Origin: SVTX01 sp964526505
GTDB lineage: Bacteria > Bacillota > Clostridia > Oscillospirales > CAG-272
Reading direction: 5' to 3'
Length of the DNA: 33,761 nucleotides
Assembly (NCBI GenBank): GCA_964526505.1
Contig: CAZGJC010000018.1
Coordinates: 1-33,761, forward strand
Within the stretch, counting starts at the first letter, position 1. Each line of letters starts with the position of its first letter. The translations under genes and the position numbers were made by a program. The notes beneath the pieces are model-generated. The model did no database searches and was not told the DNA's origin. It was given only the letters and a program-made list of their open reading frames with translations. This document shows positions 8,196 through 17,811 of this stretch, in pieces.

Positions 8196-9374
8196 TTGCA
8201 GGACTATAAATATCCCGATATGATAATACTCGGCTCTACCGGTTCTGTGGGAGAGCAAGCGATAGACGTTGCGGAAAAACTCGGTGTTTGCGTAAATGCC
8301 ATATCCGCTCACAAAAACGTGAAAAGGGTTGAAGAACAGGCAAGAAAACTCAAAGTTCGAGCGTGTGCTATGAGCGATGAGGTTGCCGCATCTGATTTGA
8401 AGTGTAGGCTTGCGGATACGGGTATACGTGTTTATTCGGGTTCGGACGGGATATGTCAAATGATATATGATACGTCGCCTGAGTCGAATAACGGTCAGAT
8501 AGTGGAAAATTCAATTGTTGGCGAAGCGGGTCTTTTGCCTACGATAGCAACTTTGAAATCCTCGAAAAAACTCGCTCTTGCAAACAAGGAATCACTTGTT
8601 GCGGGCGGTGAGATAGTTATGGATATGGCACGTAAAACGGGTAATGATATTTTACCTGTTGACAGTGAACATTGTGCTATATTTCAGTGTTTGAGGTCAG
8701 GGAAGAAACAGGAGATAAAAAAAATAATATTGACGGCTTCGGGAGGACCTTTTTTCGGATACACGAAAGAGCAACTCGAAAATATTACTCTCGAAGACGC
8801 ACTCGCTCACCCGACTTGGAAAATGGGGGCTAAAATAACTGTTGACAGTTCCACTCTTATGAATAAGGGATTTGAAGTTATAGAGGCGGTTCATTTATTC
8901 GGAGTGTCTCCCGAAAAAGTCCAGGTTACGGTTCACAGAGAAAGCATAATTCATTCGGCTGTGGAGTATATTGATAACAGTGTAATAGCACAGATGTCAG
9001 TACCCGATATGAGACATTGTGTACAGTACGCATTGACACATCCCAATCGCTTTGAAGGTCCCACTGAGGAACTTGATTTGTTCGGAGTCGGAAAATTATC
9101 GTTTGCAAAACCTGATTTGGAGGCATTTCCGTTACTTGCACTTGCATTTGATGCGATAAAAGCGGGTGGAGGCGTTCCCGCTGTGTTAAATGCGTCAAAC
9201 GAAGTTGCGGTCGGTGCTTTCCTTGAAAGAAAAATAAGATACAATGATATATCCGACGTTGTCTGCACTACGGTTGCGAAAATGAGCGATGCTGCGGATG
9301 CACATTCGCTTGATGATATTTTGTCCGCATCTGTTACGGCACGCAGAATTACTGCGGAACTAATACGTAAATAA
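8196..9374 (+). CDS. dxr: 1-deoxy-D-xylulose 5-phosphate reductoisomerase
   Basis: NADPH-dependent enzyme of the MEP pathway that converts DXP to 2-C-methyl-D-erythritol 4-phosphate. Seen are the NADPH loop LGSTGSVGEQAIDV near the N-terminus, ANKESLV, the metal and substrate region VDSEHCAIFQCL, ASGGPFFG, HPTWKMGAKITVDSSTLMNKGFE, and the C-terminal VLNASNEVAVGAFL. The TTG at 8196 is favoured (392 aa) because GAGGTG (8184-8189) is then at normal spacing; a GTG at 8187 overlaps that site. With ispG, uppS and rseP it forms a co-directional isoprenoid and envelope group. Confidence 0.96.
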   Translation: MQDYKYPDMIILGSTGSVGEQAIDVAEKLGVCVNAISAHKNVKRVEEQARKLKVRACAMSDEVAASDLKCRLADTGIRVYSGSDGICQMIYDTSPESNNGQIVENSIVGEAGLLPTIATLKSSKKLALANKESLVAGGEIVMDMARKTGNDILPVDSEHCAIFQCLRSGKKQEIKKIILTASGGPFFGYTKEQLENITLEDALAHPTWKMGAKITVDSSTLMNKGFEVIEAVHLFGVSPEKVQVTVHRESIIHSAVEYIDNSVIAQMSVPDMRHCVQYALTHPNRFEGPTEELDLFGVGKLSFAKPDLEAFPLLALAFDAIKAGGGVPAVLNASNEVAVGAFLERKIRYNDISDVVCTTVAKMSDAADAHSLDDILSASVTARRITAELIRK

Positions 9375-9395
9375 TTTTAAGGTGGAAGAATACAA

Positions 9396-10580
9396 ATGGC
9401 ATTTCTTTATTTGCTGTTGACGCTGTTGATTTTGAGCGTAATGGTAATTATTCATGAACTCGGACATTTTCTGTTTGCAAAACTTTTCGGAGTAACTGTG
9501 ATTGAATTTTCTGTGGGAATGGGTCCTGCGATTTTTTCAACAAAAAAGAAAAGAAAAGACGAAAAAGAAAATAATTTGCCGTTTGACATTGCGTCGTCTT
9601 TTACAAGAGACGGAGATTACGGAGATGATGGTATATCTCAACAGGTGCCGGATACAAGAGTTGAAGACGCAGGCAATCAAAATAACGAAACTCAAAAAAC
9701 CGTATTCAGCGTAAGAGCGTTTCCCATTGGCGGATACGTAAGCATGGCCGGGGAAGACCAAGCATCGGATGATGAGAACGCATTTTGCAACAAGAAGGTA
9801 TGGCAACGTTTTTTGATTACGGTTGCAGGTCCGCTAATGAACTTATTGCTCGGATTTTTGTGCGTTTGCATACTTGTCGGTATAGATGGTGCCACAAACC
9901 GATTGCCATCAAACGTAATAACCTACGAGGGAGTCGAAGAGTCTGTTTCAAACATCGGTGACAATGCATTGTGCGATGGTGATAAAATTATAAAGATAAA
10001 CGGTGTAGGTGTGCACACGGGCAATGAAGTTGATTATGAGATTACAAATCAGGGTTACAAGCCTCTTGATATTACCGTTATCAGAGATGGCAAGAAGGTA
10101 CTGATAGAGGGAGTGACGTTTCCCGTGGAAGAAGTCCAAGGCGTGTCTATGGGCAGAATTGACTTTTACGTATACCGTGAAGAAGTCGGTTTTACAAGTA
10201 TTGTAAAGCACGCATTTTTCCGTTCCACGAGTATGGTGAAGATGATTGTAGACAGCATAGTTGACTTGTTCAGAGGAAGATACGGTGTGGACGCTTTATC
10301 AGGTCCGGTAGGTGTATCGGAGGTTGTCGGTCAGGCAACGAAAAACGGATTTTATTCGGTTCTTTATCTGTTTGGATTTATAACGATAAATCTGGGTGTA
10401 TTTAATCTTATTCCTTTTCCGGCACTTGACGGTGGCAGGATAATCTTTTTGGCATATGAAGGTATATTCAGAAAGCCTGTAAAAAAAGAGGTTGAGCAAG
10501 CGATAAATACGGTTGGAATTATGCTTCTTATGGGGCTTGCTTTATTTGTTATGATAAAGGATATATTTGCATTATTTTAA
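9396..10580 (+). CDS. rseP: RIP metalloprotease RseP (site-2 protease) with an enlarged cytoplasmic loop
   Basis: 394-aa intramembrane zinc protease that cleaves membrane-bound anti-sigma factors and remnant signal peptides. The first membrane helix carries H20-E-L-G-H24, the zinc and catalytic motif. A PDZ domain lies roughly at 170-245 (SNIGDNALCDGDKIIKINGV). The last membrane part holds NLIPFPALDGGR with the third zinc ligand Asp. Between VGMGPAIFSTKKK and VFSVRAFPIGGYV, where relatives typically have a short link, there is an extra hydrophilic, acidic stretch of roughly 50 residues (about 51-105). It follows dxr by 21 bases, start ATG 9396. Confidence 0.95.
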   Translation: MAFLYLLLTLLILSVMVIIHELGHFLFAKLFGVTVIEFSVGMGPAIFSTKKKRKDEKENNLPFDIASSFTRDGDYGDDGISQQVPDTRVEDAGNQNNETQKTVFSVRAFPIGGYVSMAGEDQASDDENAFCNKKVWQRFLITVAGPLMNLLLGFLCVCILVGIDGATNRLPSNVITYEGVEESVSNIGDNALCDGDKIIKINGVGVHTGNEVDYEITNQGYKPLDITVIRDGKKVLIEGVTFPVEEVQGVSMGRIDFYVYREEVGFTSIVKHAFFRSTSMVKMIVDSIVDLFRGRYGVDALSGPVGVSEVVGQATKNGFYSVLYLFGFITINLGVFNLIPFPALDGGRIIFLAYEGIFRKPVKKEVEQAINTVGIMLLMGLALFVMIKDIFALF

Positions 10581-10586
10581 AAAACA

Positions 10587-10616
10587 GGCGTGAAATCCCA
10601 AATGGGGTTGCACGCC
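10587..10616 (+). other. Hairpin between rseP and ispG
   Basis: GGCGTG-AAATCCC (10587-10599) pairs with GGGGTTG-CACGCC (10604-10616), with one mismatch and one wobble. No clear T run follows, so this may be a partial terminator or mRNA stability structure inside the operon. Confidence 0.5.
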
Positions 10617-10657
10617 ATTGTGTACTTTTAAAGGTTAGTAGAAAGAAAGGAATCTTT

Positions 10658-11749
10658 ATGATTTACAACGATATCAGAAGAAATACACGAGAAATCAGAG
10701 TCGGAAAAATTGCCATTGGCGGAAAAAATAAAATTGCGGTTCAATCTATGACAAACACGGATACGATGAATGCGGAGGAGACGCTCAGCCAAATAAAACA
10801 ACTTGCCTCGGCAGGTTGTGATATCGTGAGAATAACCGTACCGAATGAAGAGGCGGCAAAAACAATTCTTTACATCAAGGAGAGTGGGGTTGACGTGCCT
10901 ATTGTTGCCGACATTCATTTTGATTACAAGGCGGCAATTCGTGCGGCGGAATACGGAGTTGATAAGATAAGAATAAATCCCGGGAACATCGGAGACGATT
11001 TACGTGTTCGTGACGTTGCGAAAATTTGCAAAGAGAAGAATATTCCGATAAGAATAGGTGTGAACAGCGGTTCTGTTGAAAAGCATATTTTGGAACGACA
11101 CGGCGGTCCCACGCCCGAGGCATTGTGCGAAAGTGCGTTATATCACGCATCTCTTCTTGAAAAATACGATTTTTACGATACGGTCATATCAATCAAGGCA
11201 TCGACTGTGTCCGATATGATAAAAGCGAACAGGCTTGTGGCACAGAGATGCGATTATCCCATTCATCTTGGTGTAACAGAGGCGGGCGGAGAGAAAATGG
11301 GAATTATTAAAAGTTCTGCCGGAATAGGTGCCTTACTTTGCGACGGAATAGGAGATACTTTCCGTGTGTCGTTGACTGCGGATCCTGTAAGAGAAGTTAT
11401 GGCGGCAAAGGATATTATCGACGCTTTGAATATTGAAGGTCAATGTGGTATGAACATCGTAAGTTGCCCGACATGCGGACGTACAAAGATAAATCTTATT
11501 GAATTGAGTCGCAAATTCGAAGATGCGGTAAGAGCGGAAGGATTGATTGATCTTCCGATAAGAGTTGCACTTATGGGATGCATTGTGAACGGTCCCGGTG
11601 AGGCGAAAGAGGCTGATATAGGAATAGCCGGAGGAGTCGGTGAGGCGTTGCTTATCTCGCACGGGGAGATACTCGGGAAAATACGTGAGGATGCGATTAT
11701 CGACACGCTTATTGCGAAAATAAAAGAAATTAAATTAGAAAGATATTAA
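10658..11749 (+). CDS. ispG: 4-hydroxy-3-methylbut-2-en-1-yl diphosphate synthase (flavodoxin-type)
   Basis: 363-aa [4Fe-4S] enzyme of the MEP pathway that converts methylerythritol cyclodiphosphate to HMBPP. The N-terminal TIM barrel includes GGKNKIAVQSMTNTDT and ADIHFDYKAA. The C-terminal cluster domain has SC270PTC273GR and MGC308IVNGPGEAKEADIG, giving the three cysteine ligands, and the conserved Glu follows in GPGE. It is the short two-domain bacterial form. Start ATG 10658 follows AGAAAGGA. polC starts one base after its stop codon, so translation may be coupled. Confidence 0.97.
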   Translation: MIYNDIRRNTREIRVGKIAIGGKNKIAVQSMTNTDTMNAEETLSQIKQLASAGCDIVRITVPNEEAAKTILYIKESGVDVPIVADIHFDYKAAIRAAEYGVDKIRINPGNIGDDLRVRDVAKICKEKNIPIRIGVNSGSVEKHILERHGGPTPEALCESALYHASLLEKYDFYDTVISIKASTVSDMIKANRLVAQRCDYPIHLGVTEAGGEKMGIIKSSAGIGALLCDGIGDTFRVSLTADPVREVMAAKDIIDALNIEGQCGMNIVSCPTCGRTKINLIELSRKFEDAVRAEGLIDLPIRVALMGCIVNGPGEAKEADIGIAGGVGEALLISHGEILGKIREDAIIDTLIAKIKEIKLERY

Positions 11750-11750
11750 A

Positions 11751-14700
11751 ATGGGTAAAACGTTTTTAGAGATTTTCAGCAAATACAAACCGAATGCGGA
11801 CGATGCGGAATTACTCGGTCTTGCAACTGATATAAAAATTCAGGCAGACAAGGAAAACAGGCTATTGCAAGCACATTTGCATTTTCCGAAAACCATAAAA
11901 AAGAATACGATTTACAGACTTGAAAAGGAAATTTGCGAGGCTTACGATTTACGAAGAGTAACACTGTTTCCGCACTATCCGACCGATTTGTTCGATGAAG
12001 ATTACGTTCCGGAACTTTTAAAAGAAACTGAAAATATCGGAATGGTTGCAATGGGTTTTTTCAGCAAGTACCGTTACAATCTTGAAGGAGATACTTTGAC
12101 GGTCGAAATACCGTTTACTTCCGACGGAGTCTCACTTTTGATTGATGCACGAACACCTGAGGTTATGCAGGGAATTATTCGTTCGGAGTTTGGAAAAAAT
12201 ATTACCGTGAACGTTATACATACCGACGATATGAGTTTTCTTATGAGTAACAATTCGCTCGAACAGACTATTAAAGAATACGATGCGAAAATGACCAAAG
12301 CCATTGTGGCAGAGACAAAAAGGCAAGAAAATTCGGCAATCGGTACGCAACCGTCGGAAGAGGTTAAGATGCTTCCGAGGGTTATGTCTGTATTTAAGGA
12401 AGATTCGACGCCTCAAATAGAAAACGGGATTTGTAAAATAGGTCATTTGACGTTTGATATATCATCACCCGAATACTTTTACGGAGAACCGTTTACGATT
12501 TTGCCTGTTGATATCGCATCGATAGTAAAGCCACAACGAAATATCGTTATAATAGGCAAAGTTTCGGGTTTTACACGGGAACTCAATCGTACAGGCGATA
12601 AATTCAATATTACTTTTGCGGTATTTGACGGGAATGCGTCTATTGAAGTTAAGTGCTTTTCTCTTATTTCGGAAGATGCGGACGCTATCTGTTCCGGCAT
12701 AAAAGACGGTGTAAGTGTGGCACTTTACGGATATGCGAAAAAAGAAACAAGAAAGGACAGATCCGAGGGTCCCGATTTTCAATTTTTCTTCAACAGTGCG
12801 GCAAAAATCAAGTTTATTCCGAGACAAGACAACGCTCCGCAAAAACGTGTGGAACTTCATTTACATACGAATATGTCGTTTATGGATGCACTTATTCATC
12901 CCGACGAGGTTGTTAAGCAAGCGAAAGATTGGGGACATCCCGCAATTGCGATAACCGACCACGGAAACGTTCAGGGATATCAGCAGGCAATGCTTACATC
13001 CGAGAAGATAGGTCAAAAAGTAATTTACGGTATAGAGGCATATTTCGTAAATAATACGGCAACTGCAATATACGGGAAATGCGATGCGAATTTCGATGCG
13101 GAGGCAATTGTTTTCGATATCGAAACTACGGGTCTGTCGGTGCAAAATGACAGAATAACCGAAATCGGTGCGGTTAAAATTCGCAACGGTGAGATAGTGG
13201 ATGAGTTTGATACTTTCGTAAATCCGGAAATGGAAATTCCCGAGGAGATTACAGAACTTACGTCAATAACAAACGATATGGTTCGCAACGCACCGTTATG
13301 CGATGAGGCGTTGAGGATGTTCTTTGATTTTGTCGGACAGACGGAATCGAAGTACAAAAAGTTACTTATTGCACATAATGCAACCTTTGATACGGGATTC
13401 ATCCGTGCCGCGGCACAAAGATACGGAATGGAATTTGATTATCCTTATCTTGATACGCTTGCACTTTCGAGATTTTTGAATCCTGACCTTAAAAAGCACA
13501 AACTTGACATTGTCGCAAAGCACTATCATCTTGAAGATTTCAATCATCACAGGGCGTGTGATGATGCGGGGATACTTGCGAAAATATATTTCAAGATGTC
13601 GTCGCAGATGAAAGAAAAGGATATCGCAGATTTTACTGCGTTATCAAAAGATATGAATGCCAATGCCGACCCTTTAAAGGGTGACACATATCACCAGATT
13701 ATACTTGTAAAGAATAAAGTCGGTCTTAAAAATCTTTACAAACTTGTTTCTTACAGTAATCTTAAATATTACAGGAAGAGACCACGTATACCAAAGACTG
13801 AACTCGAAGCACACAGAGAGGGATTGATTATCGGTTCCGCATGTGAAGCGGGCGAATTATTCAAGGCGATACTTGAAAACAAGCCCGATGCCGAGATTGA
13901 GGAGATAGTTAATTTTTACGATTATCTTGAAATTCAGCCCATATCCAACAACAGATTTTTGATTGCACAGAACAAAGCAAGAGACGAAGAGGATTTGCGA
14001 AATTTCAATAGAAAAATTGTCGCACTCGGCGAAAAGTACAACAAACCGGTAGTTGCGACTTGCGATGCACACTTTATGAATCGTGAAGATGAGATTTACC
14101 GTCAAATTCTTCTTGCAGGTCAAAAATATTCGGATTATGACACCGAGAGCCAACTCTATTTCAGAACTACCGAAGAGATGCTGGAAGAATTTTCGTATCT
14201 CGGAGAAGAAAAAGCATATGAGGTCGTTGTAACAAACACAAATCTTATAAACGATATGATAGAGTCCGATATACGTCCGTTCCCCAAAGGCACGTTTACA
14301 CCTAATATGGACGGTGCGGAAGAGGATTTGCAACGCATATGTTATGAGAGAGCGAAGTCGATGTACGGTGACCCGTTGCCTGAAATTGTCGCTCAACGGT
14401 TGGACAAGGAATTGACGTCAATCATAAAGAACGGTTTTGCGGTGCTTTATATGATTGCACAAAAACTTGTTTGGTACAGTGAGAGTCAGGGATATCTTGT
14501 GGGCTCACGTGGTTCGGTAGGTTCGTCGTTTGTTGCCTCCATGGCTGGCATTTCGGAAGTTAACCCGTTGCCTGCACATTACTGGTGTCCGAATTGCCAA
14601 TACAGTGACTTTTCAAATCCCAGTGGAGCAGGCTCGGGATTCGATTTGCCGGACAAGTTATGTCCCGTATGTGGAACAAAACTCAAAGCGGACGGTCACA

Positions 14701-16172
14701 ATATTCCTTTTGAAACCTTCCTTGGGTTTTACGGAGATAAATCTCCCGATATAGATTTAAACTTCTCGGGTGAAGTTCAGGGAAAGGTACATAAATATAC
14801 GGAAGAACTTTTCGGTGCAGAAAACGTGTTCCGTGCCGGAACGATAGGAACGCTTGCGGATAAAACGGCTTACGGCTATATACAAAAATACCTTGAAGAT
14901 AAGGGAATAAGTCTGCCTCGTGCGGAGATAAACCGTATGGTTTCGTGTTGTGTAGGCGTTAAGAGAACTACGGGACAGCACCCGGGAGGAATTGTAGTTG
15001 TTCCGAAAGAGTACGAAATATATGATTTTTGTCCTGTTCAACACCCTGCCGATGATCCAAATTCCGATATAGTTACAACTCATTTTACGTTTGAATATTT
15101 GCACGACACTCTTCTTAAACTTGACGAACTCGGACACGATATTCCGACAAAGTACAAATATCTTGAAAAATATTCAAACACAAGTGTTATGGACGTTCCT
15201 ATGAACGACCGTGCGGTATACGATTTGTTTTTATCTACCGCACCGCTCGGTATAAAACCCGAAGACATAGACTGCAATATAGGCACTTACGGATTGCCCG
15301 AATTCGGAACACGTTTTGTTATCAAGATGGTTGAAGAGGCAAAACCGAAATCATTCTCGGACTTGCTCCAAATTTCAGGTCTGTCGCACGGAACCGACGT
15401 ATGGACGGGAAATGCACAGGATTTGATAAACGAGGGTATATGCGACATTTCACACGTTATAGGATGTCGTGACAACATAATGAACGACCTTATTGCATAT
15501 GGTGTTGAGAAATCGCACGCATTTAAGATAATGGAATCTGTTCGTAAGGGAAAGGGTCTCACGCCCGAATGGGAAGCGGAAATGCGAGAGGCTAACGTAC
15601 CGGACTGGTATATAGGTTCTTGCAAAAAGATAAAATATATGTTTCCGAAAGCACATGCGGCCGCTTACGTTATGTCGGCAATACGTTTGGGCTGGTACAA
15701 GGTACACATTCCTCTTGCTTTTTATTGTTCTATGCTTACGGTTGCCCCGGGTGGTTTTGATGCCTCGATAGTTATTGGCGGAAAGCGGAAAGTGGTTGAA
15801 ACAATAAAGGATATTGAACGCAGAGACAGAACGAAGGAAGCAACGCCGAAAGAAATTCAGAGCATACCTATTCTTCAACTTGCAAATGAAATATTTGCAA
15901 GAGGCATTAAATTCTTACCTATAAATATCAAAGTTTCTGACGCTTCGGCATTTGTTCCCGAAAACGGAAACATAAGGATGCCGTTTTCGGCACTCGGAGG
16001 ACTCGGTGAGAATGCGGCGGCAAATATTGTTGCGGCAAGAGACGAAGAACCGTTCTTCTCGGTTGAGGATTTGCAGATACGTGCAAAACTTTCCAAATCC
16101 GTGATTGATATTTTACGTACCAACGGTGTTTTGGAAGGACTTGACGAAACAGACCAAATATCGTTTTTCTGA
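11751..16172 (+). CDS. polC: DNA polymerase III, PolC type
   Basis: 1473-aa replicative polymerase of low-GC Gram-positives with an internal proofreading exonuclease. In order: N-terminal region, OB-fold (about 263-305), the first PHP segment with HLHTNMSFMDAL (about 370), the inserted DEDDh exonuclease starting FDIETTG (about 454) and including HNATFDTGF and HRACDDA, the PHP remainder, then the polymerase core with SRGSVGSS (about 920), a zinc-binding CPNC...CPVC pair (about 945-980) and the catalytic PDIDLNFSGE (about 998-1007). The C-terminal helix-hairpin-helix region ends LEGLDETDQISFF. Full length for the family. It closes the housekeeping block; a hairpin terminator follows. Confidence 0.98.
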   Translation: MGKTFLEIFSKYKPNADDAELLGLATDIKIQADKENRLLQAHLHFPKTIKKNTIYRLEKEICEAYDLRRVTLFPHYPTDLFDEDYVPELLKETENIGMVAMGFFSKYRYNLEGDTLTVEIPFTSDGVSLLIDARTPEVMQGIIRSEFGKNITVNVIHTDDMSFLMSNNSLEQTIKEYDAKMTKAIVAETKRQENSAIGTQPSEEVKMLPRVMSVFKEDSTPQIENGICKIGHLTFDISSPEYFYGEPFTILPVDIASIVKPQRNIVIIGKVSGFTRELNRTGDKFNITFAVFDGNASIEVKCFSLISEDADAICSGIKDGVSVALYGYAKKETRKDRSEGPDFQFFFNSAAKIKFIPRQDNAPQKRVELHLHTNMSFMDALIHPDEVVKQAKDWGHPAIAITDHGNVQGYQQAMLTSEKIGQKVIYGIEAYFVNNTATAIYGKCDANFDAEAIVFDIETTGLSVQNDRITEIGAVKIRNGEIVDEFDTFVNPEMEIPEEITELTSITNDMVRNAPLCDEALRMFFDFVGQTESKYKKLLIAHNATFDTGFIRAAAQRYGMEFDYPYLDTLALSRFLNPDLKKHKLDIVAKHYHLEDFNHHRACDDAGILAKIYFKMSSQMKEKDIADFTALSKDMNANADPLKGDTYHQIILVKNKVGLKNLYKLVSYSNLKYYRKRPRIPKTELEAHREGLIIGSACEAGELFKAILENKPDAEIEEIVNFYDYLEIQPISNNRFLIAQNKARDEEDLRNFNRKIVALGEKYNKPVVATCDAHFMNREDEIYRQILLAGQKYSDYDTESQLYFRTTEEMLEEFSYLGEEKAYEVVVTNTNLINDMIESDIRPFPKGTFTPNMDGAEEDLQRICYERAKSMYGDPLPEIVAQRLDKELTSIIKNGFAVLYMIAQKLVWYSESQGYLVGSRGSVGSSFVASMAGISEVNPLPAHYWCPNCQYSDFSNPSGAGSGFDLPDKLCPVCGTKLKADGHNIPFETFLGFYGDKSPDIDLNFSGEVQGKVHKYTEELFGAENVFRAGTIGTLADKTAYGYIQKYLEDKGISLPRAEINRMVSCCVGVKRTTGQHPGGIVVVPKEYEIYDFCPVQHPADDPNSDIVTTHFTFEYLHDTLLKLDELGHDIPTKYKYLEKYSNTSVMDVPMNDRAVYDLFLSTAPLGIKPEDIDCNIGTYGLPEFGTRFVIKMVEEAKPKSFSDLLQISGLSHGTDVWTGNAQDLINEGICDISHVIGCRDNIMNDLIAYGVEKSHAFKIMESVRKGKGLTPEWEAEMREANVPDWYIGSCKKIKYMFPKAHAAAYVMSAIRLGWYKVHIPLAFYCSMLTVAPGGFDASIVIGGKRKVVETIKDIERRDRTKEATPKEIQSIPILQLANEIFARGIKFLPINIKVSDASAFVPENGNIRMPFSALGGLGENAAANIVAARDEEPFFSVEDLQIRAKLSKSVIDILRTNGVLEGLDETDQISFF

Positions 16173-16184
16173 TAAAATTATAAA

Positions 16185-16223
16185 AGGGCTTTCTCAATGC
16201 ATTTAAGCATTTGAGGAAGCCCT
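16185..16223. terminator. Bidirectional terminator between polC and the leftward NERD gene
   Basis: AGGGCTTTCTCAATGC (16185-16200) pairs with GCATTTGAGGAAGCCCT (16207-16223) with few mismatches; A-rich sequence lies to the left and T-rich to the right. It lies between convergent genes. Its right arm is partly repeated after the N-run because of the duplicated contig ends. Confidence 0.7.
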
Positions 16224-16421
16224 ATATTCAATATAATTTTTTTGTGAATTTACATTCCGGATATCCNNNNNNNNNNNNNNNNNNNNNNNNNNNNNNNNNN
16301 NNNNNNNNNNNNNNNNNNNNNNNNNNNNNNNNNNNNNNNNNNNNNNNNNNNNNNNNNNNNNNNNNNTGAGGAAGCCCTATATTCAATATAATTTTTTTGT
16401 GAATTTACATTCCGGATATCC
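16212..16421. other. Assembly gap (100 N) flanked by identical 55-bp contig ends
   Basis: Positions 16267-16366 are N. The 55 bases before the gap (16212-16266) are identical to the 55 after it (16367-16421). This is the footprint of two contigs that overlap by one k-mer and were scaffolded rather than merged. Collapsing them would remove the gap: the NERD gene stop would lie at 16228 in left-copy coordinates, about 55 bases after the polC stop. Confidence 0.9.
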
Positions 16422-17099
16422 GGAACAACCCATAAATTCACCGTGTTTTCCATATTTTAATATCAAAGGTTTACCGTAGCGTGGGCATATATTGTTGTAC
16501 AGATTATACTGCATATTATAAATATTGTTTACGTGTTCAAATGTAGATATTGTTTTGTCGTTGACACAAACAATATCATTATATGCTTTTTGAATTTGTA
16601 TGGGAGTAAGATTTGCACCTGTATCACGTGAAATCAATTGTTTTAATTCGATTAATGTATAAACATCATTGGAATGCACATAGTCTATATTTGCTTTTAC
16701 AAACACAACCGCAGATGTTAAGGGAATATCTTTATCGATACAATTTGATACGTAGTATGTATGTGTTCTATTTTGGCGTACTGGATTATATATTGCATAC
16801 CTTTGTCTACCCAAATTTTGCATCCATTCCATCGCATTTTCTTCGCCATATATAATTCCAGAAAGATTTTTTGTTTCGATAACAAATACACCGTTTTTGT
16901 TGATGACGATGTGGTCAATTTGGCATGTTTTAAATTCGTCTATACGAAACTTCACATTGTTAAGTACATAATGTTGCCCGGCAACGTTTTTTCCTAATAT
17001 AATCTTAACCTTAAATTCTCCAAGCCATCCTTTTCCCATAGGAGTTCTGAGAAAAATTATGACGGATATAAAAATAACTAAGATGAATAATAAAAACAT
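16383..17099 (-). CDS. Membrane-anchored NERD-domain protein with C-terminal topoisomerase-type zinc ribbon
   Basis: 238 aa from the ATG at 17099, which has GAAGGG about 10 bases upstream; the frame also opens from a TTG at 17117. Residues 2-17 are a membrane segment. Residues about 26-135 are a NERD (nuclease-related) domain with D62 (IDHIVI), E75 and K77 (VIETKN), a PD-(D/E)XK-like arrangement. The C-terminus (about 208-235) resembles the topoisomerase I C4 zinc ribbon: ICPRYGKPL then GCSGYPECKF. The second cysteine of the first pair is Tyr (TAC instead of TGC), so zinc binding may be impaired. The role is unknown; a DNA-related or nuclease role is suggested only by domain. It is convergent with polC. 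Confidence 0.82.
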   Translation of the reverse strand: MFLLFILVIFISVIIFLRTPMGKGWLGEFKVKIILGKNVAGQHYVLNNVKFRIDEFKTCQIDHIVINKNGVFVIETKNLSGIIYGEENAMEWMQNLGRQRYAIYNPVRQNRTHTYYVSNCIDKDIPLTSAVVFVKANIDYVHSNDVYTLIELKQLISRDTGANLTPIQIQKAYNDIVCVNDKTISTFEHVNNIYNMQYNLYNNICPRYGKPLILKYGKHGEFMGCSGYPECKFTKKLY

Positions 17100-17136
17100 A
17101 GAAATTAAACCCTTCAAAAGTATTTTGTTGAAATCA

Positions 17137-17811
17137 TCAAGAAACTTTAAACTTATCGGGAGTAAACCCGCTTTCGTAAAAAGCGAGGGAATTAACTACG
17201 GTTGTTTGGGGAAGATACATATCAGAAAGGGATACGCAGTATGCAAACGCATATTCGTCCACATATTTAAGACGCATCGGAATATTGACGGTTTTAAGAT
17301 TTACACAAGCATTAAAAGTGCTGTTACTAATCTCACGCAGTTTTTGCGGAAGAGTAACCGAACGCAAGTTTCTACAACCCTCAAATACGCCCACACCCAT
17401 AAAGAACAGGCTATGAGGAAGTGATATTTCTTTGATTGAAGTACAGTATGAAAACGCTTTATCTTCAATGGATTCAAGTCTGTTTGACAGAGAAATTCCA
17501 AACAGTTTTTTACAACCCATAAACGCACGTTCTTCAATAAATACAACACCGGGTGCAATTACACGTTCAAGGTCGGAACACCATGAAAACGCATACGCAC
17601 CGATATTACTGACGGTTGCCGGCAGATTGACGGTTTCAATTCCATCGCATCTGAAAAATGCCTTTTCGGCGATGCCAACAACAATTTTACCGTTGGGAAG
17701 CCTGTCCGGTATAACTATATCTTTATCGTCACAGTAGCCTATACCGTTGACAATAACAGTTGTCGGGCTGTCGTATATATATTCAAGTCCGTTTGAAAAT
17801 TTCAAATCCAA
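17137..17811 (-). CDS. Leucine-rich repeat (BspA/LRR_5-type) protein
   Basis: 224 aa from TTG 17811, chosen because AAAGGAG then lies 10 bases upstream; a GTG at 17820 is almost touching that site. From about residue 45 the protein is a run of roughly 23-residue repeats of the BspA type, with the pattern I...AF..C..L..V.LP, for example AEKAFFRCDGIETVNLPATV, GAYAFSWCSDLERV, DKAFSYCTSIKEISLP and YAFAYCVSLSDMYLP. No signal peptide or wall anchor is visible, so it is probably cytoplasmic, unlike many BspA surface proteins. LRR_5 modules mediate protein contacts; no partner can be named. Its own promoter lies upstream, and it ends about 38 bases before the NERD gene start. Confidence 0.85.
   Translation of the reverse strand: MDLKFSNGLEYIYDSPTTVIVNGIGYCDDKDIVIPDRLPNGKIVVGIAEKAFFRCDGIETVNLPATVSNIGAYAFSWCSDLERVIAPGVVFIEERAFMGCKKLFGISLSNRLESIEDKAFSYCTSIKEISLPHSLFFMGVGVFEGCRNLRSVTLPQKLREISNSTFNACVNLKTVNIPMRLKYVDEYAFAYCVSLSDMYLPQTTVVNSLAFYESGFTPDKFKVS

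Noticed and set aside
16250..16453. Open reading frame spanning the N-run
   Set aside because: It is made by translating through 100 N between two copies of the same contig end; not a gene.
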